From Sternotherus odoratus (lineage: Eukaryota > Chordata > Testudines > Kinosternidae): a stretch of DNA of 64,000 nt. The stretch spans positions 39,682,890 through 39,746,889 of the forward strand of contig JAVMKO010000003.1 of assembly GCA_032164245.1 (NCBI GenBank), in the 5' to 3' direction. Below the pieces are notes generated by a model, which did no database searches, was not told the origin of the DNA, and saw only the letters and a list, made by a program, of their open reading frames with translations. The position numbers and the translations under genes were made by a program. How positions within the stretch are numbered: the first letter of the stretch is position 1; each line of letters begins with the position of its first letter. Positions 25,601 through 37,600 of this stretch are shown piece by piece.

Positions 25601-28600
25601 TACATTAGCATATCAATTCTAAGAGGCTGTTTAATTTGGATGGGCCATTAGCAGGAGGAAAAAAAAACATTTGAAGTGGATCTCTGTCTGACAGGAGATA
25701 AGAACTATTGAAGATAAATTAACTAGGGAAATGTAATCAGTTAGTGTAATGAGAAAGCCATTCACAATCCCTGTTCAGCCCTTCTGTCACATTGCTGCTC
25801 TAGCTTTTCTTTAGATCATCCAGCTTTGATAGTGTTTGGTATCTTTTCCCTATTTTCAGACAAAGACAAATTCTTTTACAAGAAAATAATTTTTTTACTT
25901 TACTTTCTCAAGGTCGAATGGCACCGCCTACTGATGACCTTTCTGCAAAAAATGTGAAAGTGTCTGTAGGAGTTGCACGTAAACAATCAGACAATGAAGC
26001 AGAAAACATAGCAGATGCACTTTCTGCAACATCAAATATTTTAGCCTCAGAATTATTAGAAGATAATAAACAAGAATTGTCAAAGCAAGGATTCTCATCT
26101 ATCCCAAGGTAACAATATACTACTTGTGATATTCATATTAAAAAGAAAACCTTATGATTGTTCTGTCAAGCCAAGAGTAATGTAAGTAAAAACATGAAAT
26201 ATGATGAGTTATAAATAGAGAATGCCGTGTGACTAGTGGGGCACACTCACCTCTCATGGGCACCCCCTATGGGCCTTCACTTTTTCTCCCTGTAGCCCTC
26301 CTTGGGTTTAGTTCATTAATTAGTCCTGTAGTCCATGATCTCAGTCCTGGTATTGAGATGAATTGCAGGGCTTCTCCTGGGAGGCAATGTCCTCACCCTA
26401 TCTGGATGGTTCAGGCCCCAGCTTTTCTGTGAGGCCACTTGCCTATGGCCTTGCACCTTCTTCATCATTACTTCAGGGCTTTGTCCTGATGAGGTCCCAG
26501 CAACCAGCCCAGAGCTGTTTTTAGCTCTCCTTGGCTTCTGCCAGCACTGTCCTGTCCAAGGTCCTGCAGCTCTCTCTTCCAGCCACACATCATTCACGCC
26601 CATCCAATTCCAGCTGGGAATGAACTCACTCTGGCCCTGTGGCTCTTCTTGTACTTGCCTGCTGGACCCTGATTGGCTGCTCCCTGCAGCACTTTTCTGA
26701 TTGTCCGTGTCACACATAGCCACTCTAGGCAGCTTGGAGGACCCTGTCTACTGCCCTTTGCTGGGGTGTGCTGTGGCAGGGCCAGGAGGCCTCCAGCAGG
26801 GGTCCTTAGAAGGTCTGGTCCATCCTGTCACAGTGATTAAACTGTCTAAATGCTTCTTTAAGTAGCTGGCTTTTTGTACCTCTTCTAGTGTAAAGTGGCA
26901 TTACTTTGACAGACCAATTGCAGTTATGAAATATTTCAGAATAATAGGAAAAATGCAATTGTCCAAAAATGGAAAGATGAAAGGTTCTAGGCTTCTTTGA
27001 TACAGAAGTGGGAGGGAGCAATAAATTAATAGATGGTTTTGATTGTGGATGGCTCTGATCTTTTTAAAGATGGAGTGGGCGCCCCAGAGACAATGAGAAG
27101 GAGAGGGGGGAATGAAGGGGATGTGTGTGAGGTGACATGTTGGGGTGGGAATAGAGAGAGGGTGGGGTTGAGCAAATGTCAACAGAGACAGAGGGTGTGG
27201 ATGTGGGATCTTTTTGTGTGCTGGGGTGGAGATTGGGATGGAGAAGGAGAGGAGCAGGTAGAGCTGATGAAAATTGTAGAGGGGAGAGGATACCATGATG
27301 AGGACAAGGAGTCAGTGGAGAAGAGAGAGGGAAAAAGATAGATGGTGTGATGTCGAAGAGGGATGTGGGGATAACGATGGGGAGTGGCAGATAGACAAGG
27401 TTTAAAAAATAAGTTTGAGAAAATGTGTGAAGGTACACTTGAACTTCTCTTTGCTAAATATCTTTTCAATCTGGAGAAACTGAGTAGCCTTAGAAGAGAG
27501 AAAATAATGTATTGTTACCTGACAACCCTTCATGTAATTTTTAGAAACTGTGCTGGAAGCTCAGAAATCTGGCTGTCTGCCCCTTTCCCTTATGATCAAC
27601 TACACAAGTCCCTCAACAAAATAACTGAAAATGCAATACCCTTAAACAGACTTAATGACTTCTCGTCCCTTCTAACCCTATGATTCTAATGATGTTACAG
27701 ATCTTACTTTCATATAGCTACTTTTAGTGAGGTGGATTTCAAGTGTTGTACAAATTTTCTGATCAGATATATATGTATAAGTGGCACGGTCTAGTTGTTG
27801 TTTTTTTTAAACTCGTTTTCTTTAGATCAGAGACTCCTGGTACTGTTGAAAGTGAAGCTCTGTTCCTGGCTCGACTGAACTTCATCTGGAAAGGTTTTAT
27901 CAATATGCCTTCTGTAGCAAAGTTTGTTATCAAGGCCTACCCAGTCTCTGGCTCTTTTGAGTATTTAACTGAGGTACTGTGTGTTTGTTCAATCATTTAT
28001 ATTTACCATGAAGAATGAAAAAATAATTTAAACTATTTATTCATTTACTTTGTCACTTATTTGGGATCAAATAAAGGGATCATAGTTGTACTGAGCTGAA
28101 AAGTGAACTATGATCATTATGTTAAATACTGTGTTAGCATGGTGACTTAGATTAGTATTTATTTATTTAACAGTAAGTATACTTAAGCTTGCCTCAAAGG
28201 AGCCCATGATTTACAACGATGTAAGCTTTATTGGAATGTTTCAGTATACTCCTCTCCTATTTTTGTTTCTTGAAATACCTTTCCAAATACAGGGGTAGTC
28301 GTAAAGCCAACCAAAGCAAGTGAACCCAAATAATCAGAGTATTGAGGAATCAACTAGACATGTTAAGACATATTTGTTAAGCATACATTTGTTTTTCCTT
28401 AAATTTTAAACTTATGTGAACTGTTTCTTAAATGAAGGCCGTACCATTTGAGCAATAAGACTTCCAGAGCTGCTCTTGTGCAGATTAAACGTATCCTGAC
28501 CTTGCATTGGTGCCCTTTCTTCTTCTCCATAATGTTCATCACACTCTCTGTAGAGAGCAGGAGAGAGGCAAGACAAAACTGGCTATTGAAAGAACACCCT

Positions 28601-31600
28601 CAGCAATGTTTATGTTCTGGTTAGTGGTGAGGAAGTGCAAGGTCAGTTTTACATTAAACAACTTTTTCTTTAATCAAGCAAAAACCTTGTTATATGGAGG
28701 AAGAGTGCCCACTGTGGTTCCTGCTGAGCATGCGGGCAATCACAATTTGTATAACAGAAACTGCATCCTTTGTTATAAGTCTGTCTGTAGTTATGGTCGG
28801 AATTCTTAGACCATAATAATATAAATTGATGTTTTGTACTTTTTTATAGATTAAATTGGGAATAAAAATATGATCAGGTTTCACAGTGCTCTGTATTTGT
28901 GCAAGCTGAATCAGACACAGTACCCTTTTCAGCTTTATAATCAGACTTAGGTTCTCTGTTAGCATGATTATATTTACTTTGTTGTGTCTTGTGACTCCAC
29001 GGTATTGTAAATCTTAGTGCAGTGCAAAGCATGCAATTCACTTTAGCATTATAGGACGATATGTTATAAAACTCCTACACAGTTTAGGGTATATTAACGC
29101 CTGTGTCTCAGTTACAAACAGTTATTTTTTCTTAATGTTTCATACATGATTTTGGAAATTCATCCATTTTAAATTTTGGACAATGAATTAGTGTCAAAAG
29201 AAAAAAATCCTCCCGGATATTCATTTTTAATTTGGGTTTGTAATATGATTTCCTCAGATAAAATTGTAATTGCATGTTTCCACATGTTCATGCTGAAACA
29301 TCCACTCTGTGGGATGAATTTTTTCTCTTTGTGGTCTCTGCCTAAAAATTCTTTTTGGAAATTTGAGAGGGAAAAAATTGAGCTACATTCGGATCCCGCA
29401 ATACCGCAACGATCGGGATCCAAAAATATCCAATCCCGGTAAACGCGGAGTTGCGCTATTGCGGGGTCTCGCCAAATCAAAGTGCCGCATGCCACCGCCA
29501 TTGGGAGCCTCCCACACTATAAGCAGATTCATGCTATAGCAGGGCACAGTATTGCGGGGTTCCACAGTATGTCAAATGATAAAAAAGTGCAAAGCACTTT
29601 TCCTACTCTATGTGGGGTATTGTTGCTGTGTTTTTTCCCCACATAGAGCAAAATGTGAACCTTTAGACTTTTAAATTTGCTATTCATATAGTCTTTATTG
29701 AGTAGTAAGTGCTGTGCTAAATTTTAAAAAGTGCAAATATTTAAAAATACACTCTACCACGTGTGATAAGAAATAGTTTTTGTATTTATAATGTTAATCA
29801 TAATATGCTGCATGTGTATAAATATTTATCACTGTAAAATTAATAACAGCTTTATAACAAATATTTTTGGTATGAATGTGGTAAAACAAATTTTCTTCAC
29901 TGCTGGTCTACCTTCCCCACCACAGTGCTGAACCTTTGTATATAAGGTGATAAGAAGCTTACATTATATGTAAAACATTGTGTGATTGTATAATTAAGAT
30001 TGTAGCACCAGCACATAGTCCTGCTGCACATGCACATAGTAGTAACATGAAGAGTGTGCGTGCAACTTTAACTGTGGCATTTCCTGACTTGAGTGCTTAT
30101 TTTGCAATCTTAATATATGGTATTTCTCATTTTTTGCATTTAATTGGTGATAAATAGTGACACACACATTACATCTACAAATATAATAAAATATGAATTA
30201 TAGAATCCAATCTCCAGATGATGCAACTAACATCAAGCCATGGTACAAGGTAGTCACTTGTCACTGTAAACTTAGACAAAAGTGGTATTTATCTAATAAG
30301 TAGGGCTGTCAAGCAATTAAAACAACTGTGGAATTATGTACAAAAAAAGAAACTGCATTCGGAAATAAAACAATGTAAAATTGTAAAGCCTGCAAGTCCA
30401 CTCAGTCCTACTTCTTGTTCAGCCAATCACTCAGACAAACAAGGTTGTTTACATTTGCAGGAGATGATGCTGCCCACTTCTTGTTTACCAATGTCACCTG
30501 AAAGTGAGAACAGGCTTTCTCATGGCACAGTTGTAGCCGACGCCACAAGATATTTACATGCCAGATGTGCTAAAGATTCATGTCTCTCTTCATGCTTCAA
30601 CCACCATTCCAGGGGACATGCATCCATGCTGATGACAGGCTCTGCTCAATAACAATCCAAAGCAGTGCGGACTGAAATATGTTCGTTTTCATAAGCTGAA
30701 TCTGATGCTACCAGAAGATTTTTTTTTTAATTTATTTATTTATTTTTTGGTGGTTCAGATTGTATAGTGTCCACATTGGAGTGTTGCTTTTTTGAGACTT
30801 TTGAAAGCATGCTCCACACTTTCTTCCTCTCATATTTTGAAAGGCATTTCAGATTCTTAAACCTGGAGCCAAGTGCTGTAGCTATATTTAGAAATCTCAC
30901 ATTGGTACCTTCTTTGCATTTTGTCAAAGCTGCAGTGAAGTTGTTCTCAGAATGAACATGTTCTGGGTCAGCATCTGAGACTGCTTATAACATGAAATAT
31001 ATGGTAGAATATGAGTAAAACAGCAGGGGACAGACAATTCTCCCCCAAGGAGTTCAGTCACAAATTTAATTAATGCGTTTTTTGTAACGAGCGTCATCAG
31101 CATTGAAGCACGTCCTTTGGAATGGTGGCCAAAGCATAAAGGGGCATACGAATATTTATTATTTCTGGCACGTAAAAACTTTTCAATGTTGGCTACAAAA
31201 GTGTCATGGAAATGCCTGTTCTCACTTTTCTGGTGACATTGAAAATAAGGCGGCGGCAGCATTATCTCCTGTAAATGTAAATAAGCTTGTTTGTCTTAGT
31301 GATGGGCTGAAGAAGTAGTAGTACTGAGTGGATTTGTAGGCTCTGAAGTTTTACATTGTTTTGTTTTTGAGTGCAGTTACATAACAAAAAAAGTCTACAT
31401 TTATAAATTCATGACAGAGAGATTGCACTATAGAACTTGTATGAGGTGCATTGAAAAATACTATTTCTTTTGTTTATAATTTTTACAGTGCAAATATTCA
31501 TAATCCAAAATAATATACCCTTTGATTTGAATTACAACACAGAATACTATATATATGAAAATGTAGAAAAACATCCAAAATATTTAATAAATTTAAATTG

Positions 31601-34600
31601 GTATGCTATTGTTTACAGTGTAATTACAACTGCAATTAATTTTTTTGAGTTAATTGCATGAGTTAACTGCAATTAATCAATAGCCCTATTGAAAAATCTT
31701 TTATTTATACCTGTTATTAGTGATGTATAATTACAGGTGTAGAAGTATGCAAGAGGTACTGTGCATTCTGTTACATATTATTGATTTTATATTGAAAAAC
31801 CCGACTCCATGGTTTAATGCAAAGTAGCTTGTTTCCCTGAAGTGGCATAACTTCTGATGATAAACTAAATCATATGCAATATAAACATTTAGGAATTAAG
31901 TTCCTTTATTATTTTGAAATTATTACAGTAGATAGAGTGGGTTCAAATTGTATATCTTTTTTTCTGACAGGACTTGCCAGATAGTATCCAAGTAGGTGGC
32001 AGGATATCACCTCACACTGTTTGGGAGTATGTAGAAAAAATAAAAGCTTCGGGGACCAAGGTAAGGAGGAAACTTATACTTTAAATGGAAAGACTTTAAC
32101 TGTCTGCTGCAGTGCCAGTATTGTGTATATATAATGTTTTAAGACAATTCTCTGTTGAAAATAGTATGACTTTATGTACACAGCAAAAACTGATACATAA
32201 GGCTGCTATCCTCTCATTGCCCAAATCCCTCTTGAAGACCCATTTGTACTGTGATGCTTATATATAAATAATCCAACTGAGGGTAGTTGATATTTTTGTT
32301 GGGACCTGGGATTTGGAGTTGATAGCATATTTTATCCCTCCTTCCTACTGCTCATTTGTGGCTTGTCACTCTTCCCTTTCCCTCTCTCCCGTTTTCACCC
32401 AGCTGAAGTCAATACAGACATTACTCAGGCAGTTCTGATTTGCCTTTGTAGACAAGAAGAGACAAGGAGTTCCACCTTCCCCTTCCCCATACCTGGTGTT
32501 AGGGTCCTTTCCTTTCCACTGTAGCAATTAATGATATATTTTAAATACCAAAAATGGTGCAGAATACAGATTCCTAAGGCATGTTGGTAGAATAAAATTT
32601 GAAATATTCAAAATTTGGTATGCTTTCTGAAAAAGCTGGTATACAAGAATCAGCAGACAGACAAAATATTTTATTTTACAGTCACTTTTTTTTCTGGAAA
32701 CTTCTCGTTCTGTTTTCTTTCTATGCTTCAGAGAGACTTTTTCTGCTGTCTCCTACTCTTCTGTCTGTCTCTCTCTCTCTTTTGTTATCTCTTCCTTTTT
32801 CTAGTCAGTTGTTCCCCTTTTCTGTGGATTGTATACTTGAAGACAATCGCTATTAAAATTTACTTTAAAAAGCACAATTTATAAACATTTCACACTACCT
32901 TTCCCCCCTTTTTAAACAGGAAATTTGTGTAGTTCGCTTCACCCCGGTAACCGAAGAGGATCAGATTTCCTATGCTTTGCTGTTTGCATACTTCAGCAGC
33001 AGGAAGCGTTATGGTGTAGCTGCCAACAACATGAAGCAAGTGAAGGATTTGTATCTTATCCCTTTAGGTGCCTCAGATAAAATTCCACATCATCTTGTAC
33101 CTTTTGATGGACCTGGTAAGTACAATGCAGAGCTTGGAAATGTATCTATAGTGGTACCTTCCCCATGAATGAAATACGAAATGTACCTGAAAATTAAAGT
33201 TTAACATTTTAAGTTGCATTAATGTTCATATAAGACACTATTGATCGTCCTGATGTTATGAGAATCTTCTGTAACAGATTGGAAGCCAGTTTCCAACCCA
33301 CACAATTATTTGGATTAATGTTTAACCCTGCCATGTGTGCAAGGGATAGAAGGAAAGGCGAGAGAAAGTCTGATAATTAATACAGCTCAGTGAATAGAGT
33401 GGCGCAAGTGACTTCTGAAAGAGGTTTATTTACATTCACTCTGAACCCCATGTTTGCGTTACATTTTAGTATACCATTTTGACAGCACCCAAAATGTACT
33501 TGGTACTGAACATACTAATGACAAGACAGTCATTGCCCTCAAAACCTTACAAACTAAAGACAAGGGATGATTAAAAATAGAGGGCTCGATAGAGGGGTTT
33601 TAACAAATGAAAGATCTTGAAATTACTTAATTGTTCTACATGCTCTTTGGTTCTTACATTTTTAATTTTATTCACAAATATTTGGGGGTGACTTTTTTCT
33701 CTTTCTGGGTGATATGTGAGGCAGAAATACAGAAGCGTGAGGAAGGAGGAAAATGGGCGTTGTTGGAGTTTCAGAGAGCACCCAGGACAGTAGGATGAGA
33801 ACTAGAGAAAGTTAAACCTGAATGGTAGGAAAAGTCAAAGGGATTGAATGTGTAGCTGAGAGAAAAAGGATGAGACAAGGAACAGGAGGCCAGAAGTAGT
33901 ATGCATAGTGTACACAAAGACCTGCACACACAAGTTTCTCCAGACTAACTAAACATAGTTTTTAATTACTTAATGGAACTGGTGCAAACCTCTATATGGA
34001 CAATCTTAAATCAGTTTACTTCAGGCCTGTGTAGGTTTAGATTAAATTAGCGTGGATGTGGAGCTTTACATCAATTTAACTAAGGGCTTTGTCTACACAA
34101 GGACACCCTGGAAAAGTAATCTAAGGCCTGGGCTACACTTGGGGGAGGAGGGGTATCGACCTAAGATACACAATTTCAGCTACGTAAATAGCTCATCTGA
34201 AGTCTGTGTATCTTAGGGTGATTTACCTGGCCATCCACACGGCGGCAAGTCGACCCCTGCCGCTCCCCCGTCAACTCCGCTTCTACCTCTTGCGGAGGTG
34301 GAGTTCCAGAGTTGACGGGGAGTGTGCTCGAGGATCGATTTTATCATGTCTACAGTAGACACGATAAATTGATCCCTGATAGATCAATCACTGCCTGCTG
34401 GTCTGGCAGGTAGTGAAGATGTGCCCTAAATTAACTTTGGAAGTGAATTAGGCTAATTAAGACCAGTTTAATTCTGGATGTGTGTGTTAATAGGTTTAAT
34501 GTGATTTAAGTAATCCTCTTCAAATTAATATAATTTCCTAATTTAGATTTACTTTAATGGATGTTTTCATGTAGATAAACTCTAAATTGAGTCAAAAACC

Positions 34601-37600
34601 CTTTTTAGTTAAAGGAGGGCTAATTTCTTGTTTAGACCAAAGCTTTAGGTGAGGGAAGTGCAGCTTGCAGAAGCGAACCCATAATGTGTAGGCATTGTGA
34701 AGTCATGTCTCTGATTCCTTGGTCCTGCTGGGGGCAGCAGTAGTGAGTGTCTGGGACAGCTTTTATAGGGCATGTCTTCACTACCACTTTAATTCGACCT
34801 TAACGACGTTAGGTCGAATTAAAGGTGTACCTGTCTTCACATACATGCCCTTAAAGTCGATTTAAAGAGCCCTCAAGATCGATTTCGGAACTCCTGCCTA
34901 ACGAGAGAAGTAAGGCTAAATTCGACATTACAAGCTCGACTGTGGGCTAGTGAAGAGGCATCAGAAGTTAAGCCTCCGACCTCCGAGCAGCCCCGCGAGG
35001 GGGGGGCTGTTCGGGCGGGGGGGGGGTCCGCGGGGCTGCTGGGGGGGGGGGGGAAGCCCGCGCGGGGCTGCTTGAGGGATCGGCTCAGCTGTCTGGTCAA
35101 TTTCACCAGGCAGCTGAGCGGATAGCCCCGCGCCGGCTCCCCCCCCCCCTCGGGCGGGGGGGGGTGTCCAGCGGGGGGGGGCTGTTTGGGCGGGGGGGCT
35201 GTTGGGGGGGCTGTTCGGGCGGGGGGGGTCCGCGGGGCTGCTGAGGGGGGGGGGGAAGCCCGCGCGGGGCTGCTTGAGGGATCGGCTCAGCTGTCTGGTC
35301 AATTTCACCAGGCAGCTGAGCCGATAGCCCCGCGCCGGCTCCCCCCCCCCTCGGGCGGGGGGGGGTCCAGCGGGGGGGGCTGTTTGGGCGGGGGGGGCTG
35401 TTGGGGGGGCTGTTTGGGCGGGGGGGGTCCGCGGGGCTGCTGGGGGGGGGGGGGGGGGAAGCCCGCGCGGGGCTGCTTGAGGGATCGGCTCAGCTGTCTG
35501 GTCAATTTCACCAGGCAGCTGAGCCGATAGCCCAAGCAGCCGCGCGCTGGCTCCCCCACCCCCCCTCGGGCGGGTGGGTACGGCGAGGGGGGGGCTGTTC
35601 GGGCGGGGGGGTCCGTGGGGCTGCTTGGGCAGGGGGGGGGGGTCCAGCACGCATTGCACTGTGGGCTACCTACCCACAGTGCAATGCGGGCTATGTCGAC
35701 CCCCTGCAAAAGTTCAAGGACAGACAGTGTCGACCACTGTCGACCTGCTGTCCTGGTGGGGACACACTGATTCGATTTTCTAAACTCGAGTTTAGAAAAT
35801 CGAATTAAGGGAAATCGACCTAGACCTATAGTGAAGACATACCCATAGATACTAAGGGTTCTAGATTGTGGGGAAGAAAACTCACCTTTATGTGCATCTT
35901 TGTTGCCCAGGTTCACTGCAGTGATGGTCTGTTGAAAGCGTTGTAGAAAGACAAGGATAAAATGGGTAAAAAACAAGGGTGATGTCATGTTAGAAGAAGA
36001 GCTGGACGACACTTTTTTTTTTTTAAACCCTAACAAAATCATGCAAATCACAGGAATTGGTGCTGGTGTGGGACTTCAGCTACCCAGACATCTGTTTGGG
36101 AAATAACACAGCAGGGCACAGATTATCCAATAAATTCTTGGACTATATTAGAGATATTTTTTTTTATTTCAGAAGGTGGAGAAAGCTACTAGGGGTGAGG
36201 CTGTTCTAGATTTGATTTCGACAGAGGAGGAACTGGTTGAGAATTTGAAAGTGGAAGGCATTTTGGTTGAAAGTGATCATGAAATGATAGAATTCATGAT
36301 TCTAAAGAACGGTAGGAGGGAAAAAAGTGCAATAAAGACAATGGATTTCAAGAAGGCAGCCTTCAGCAAACTCAGGGAGTTGGTAGGTAAGATCCAATGG
36401 GAAGGAGGTCTAAGGAAAAATTAGAGAGAGTCCAGAAGAGGGCAACAAAAATGACTAGGGGACTTATGAGGAGAGGCTGAGGGAACTGGGATTGTTTAGT
36501 CTACAGAAGAGAAGACAGAGGTGGGATTTGATAGCTGCTTTCAACTACCTGAAAAGGGGTTCCAAAGACGACGGATTTAGACTGTTCTTAGTGATAACAG
36601 ATGACAGAATAAGGAGTAATGGTCTGAAGTTGCAGTGGGGGAGGTTCTATAGTTCTATGATTTTAAGGGGAAAAACAGTTCAAGAGAGTTGAGACTTGTT
36701 TAAAGAGACATTATTAAGGGCACAAGCGCAAACTATCCCATTGCATACGAAAGATAGGAAGTATGGCAAGAGACCACTGTGGGTTAAGGATATCTTCAAT
36801 GATCCAAAGCTCAATAAGAGTCCTACAAAAAGTGGAAACTAGGCTAAATTACAATGGATGAATATAAACAAACAACACAAGCATGTAGGGACAAAATTAG
36901 AGAGGCCAAGGCACAAAATGAAATTAAACTAGCTAGAGACATAAAGGGTAACAAGAAAACATTAGAAGCAAGAGGAAGACCAAGGACAGGGTAGGCCTAT
37001 TACTCAATGGGGGGGGGGGGGGGGGGGACAATATCAGAAAATGTGAAAATGGCAGAGTGCTAAATGACTTTTTTGTTTGTTTTCACCAAAAAGGTTGGTT
37101 AGCGATTGGACATCTAATATAGTGAATGCCAGTGAAAATAAGGTAGGATCTGAGGCTAAAATAGGGAAAGAACAAGTTAAAATTTGCTTAGATAAATGTC
37201 TTGAGGTTGGCAGGGCCTGATGAAACACATCTTAGAATACTCAAGGAGCTGAGTAAGGAGATATCTGAGCCATTAGTGATTATCTTAGAACACTAATGGA
37301 AGACAGGATAGATTCCAGAGGACTGTAAAAAGGCAAATACAGTGCCAATCTATAGAAAGAGAAATAAGGACAACCCAGGAAATTATAGACTAGTCAGTTT
37401 AACTTAAATACCTGCAAAGATAATGAAGCAAATAATTAAGCATTGCGCAAACACCTATAAGGTAATGTGATAAGTAACAATCAGCATGGATTTGTCAAGA
37501 ACAAATTGTATCAAACCAAACTAGTAGCTTTCTTTGACAGGGTAACAAGCCTTGTGGATGGGGAAAAGCGATAGATGTGGTCTGTCTTGACTTTAGTAAG

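Larger units (their letters stand above)
23843..25912 (+). other. PHF3 intron
   Basis: Contains a Tigger-like element with GC-rich interior (24106-24516) and a long inverted repeat (24751-25760). Acceptor TTTCTCAAG. Confidence 0.85.
27974..31970 (+). other. PHF3 intron
   Basis: Contains a Tigger-like remnant (about 29385-29570) and a 1.4-kb fold-back element (30303-31686); the rest is AT-rich with no supported gene. Acceptor TTTTTCTGACAG. Confidence 0.85.

Noticed and set aside
26316..26723. A 135-codon open frame on the - strand
   Set aside because: It lies wholly within the TG...CA-bounded repeat and shows no gag, pol or other known similarity.
34961..36051. Open frames of 232 and 248 codons on the - strand
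   Set aside because: They cross a G-rich tandem array inside a mobile element, giving proline-rich low-complexity text in several frames at once. No start context, domain or splice structure supports them.
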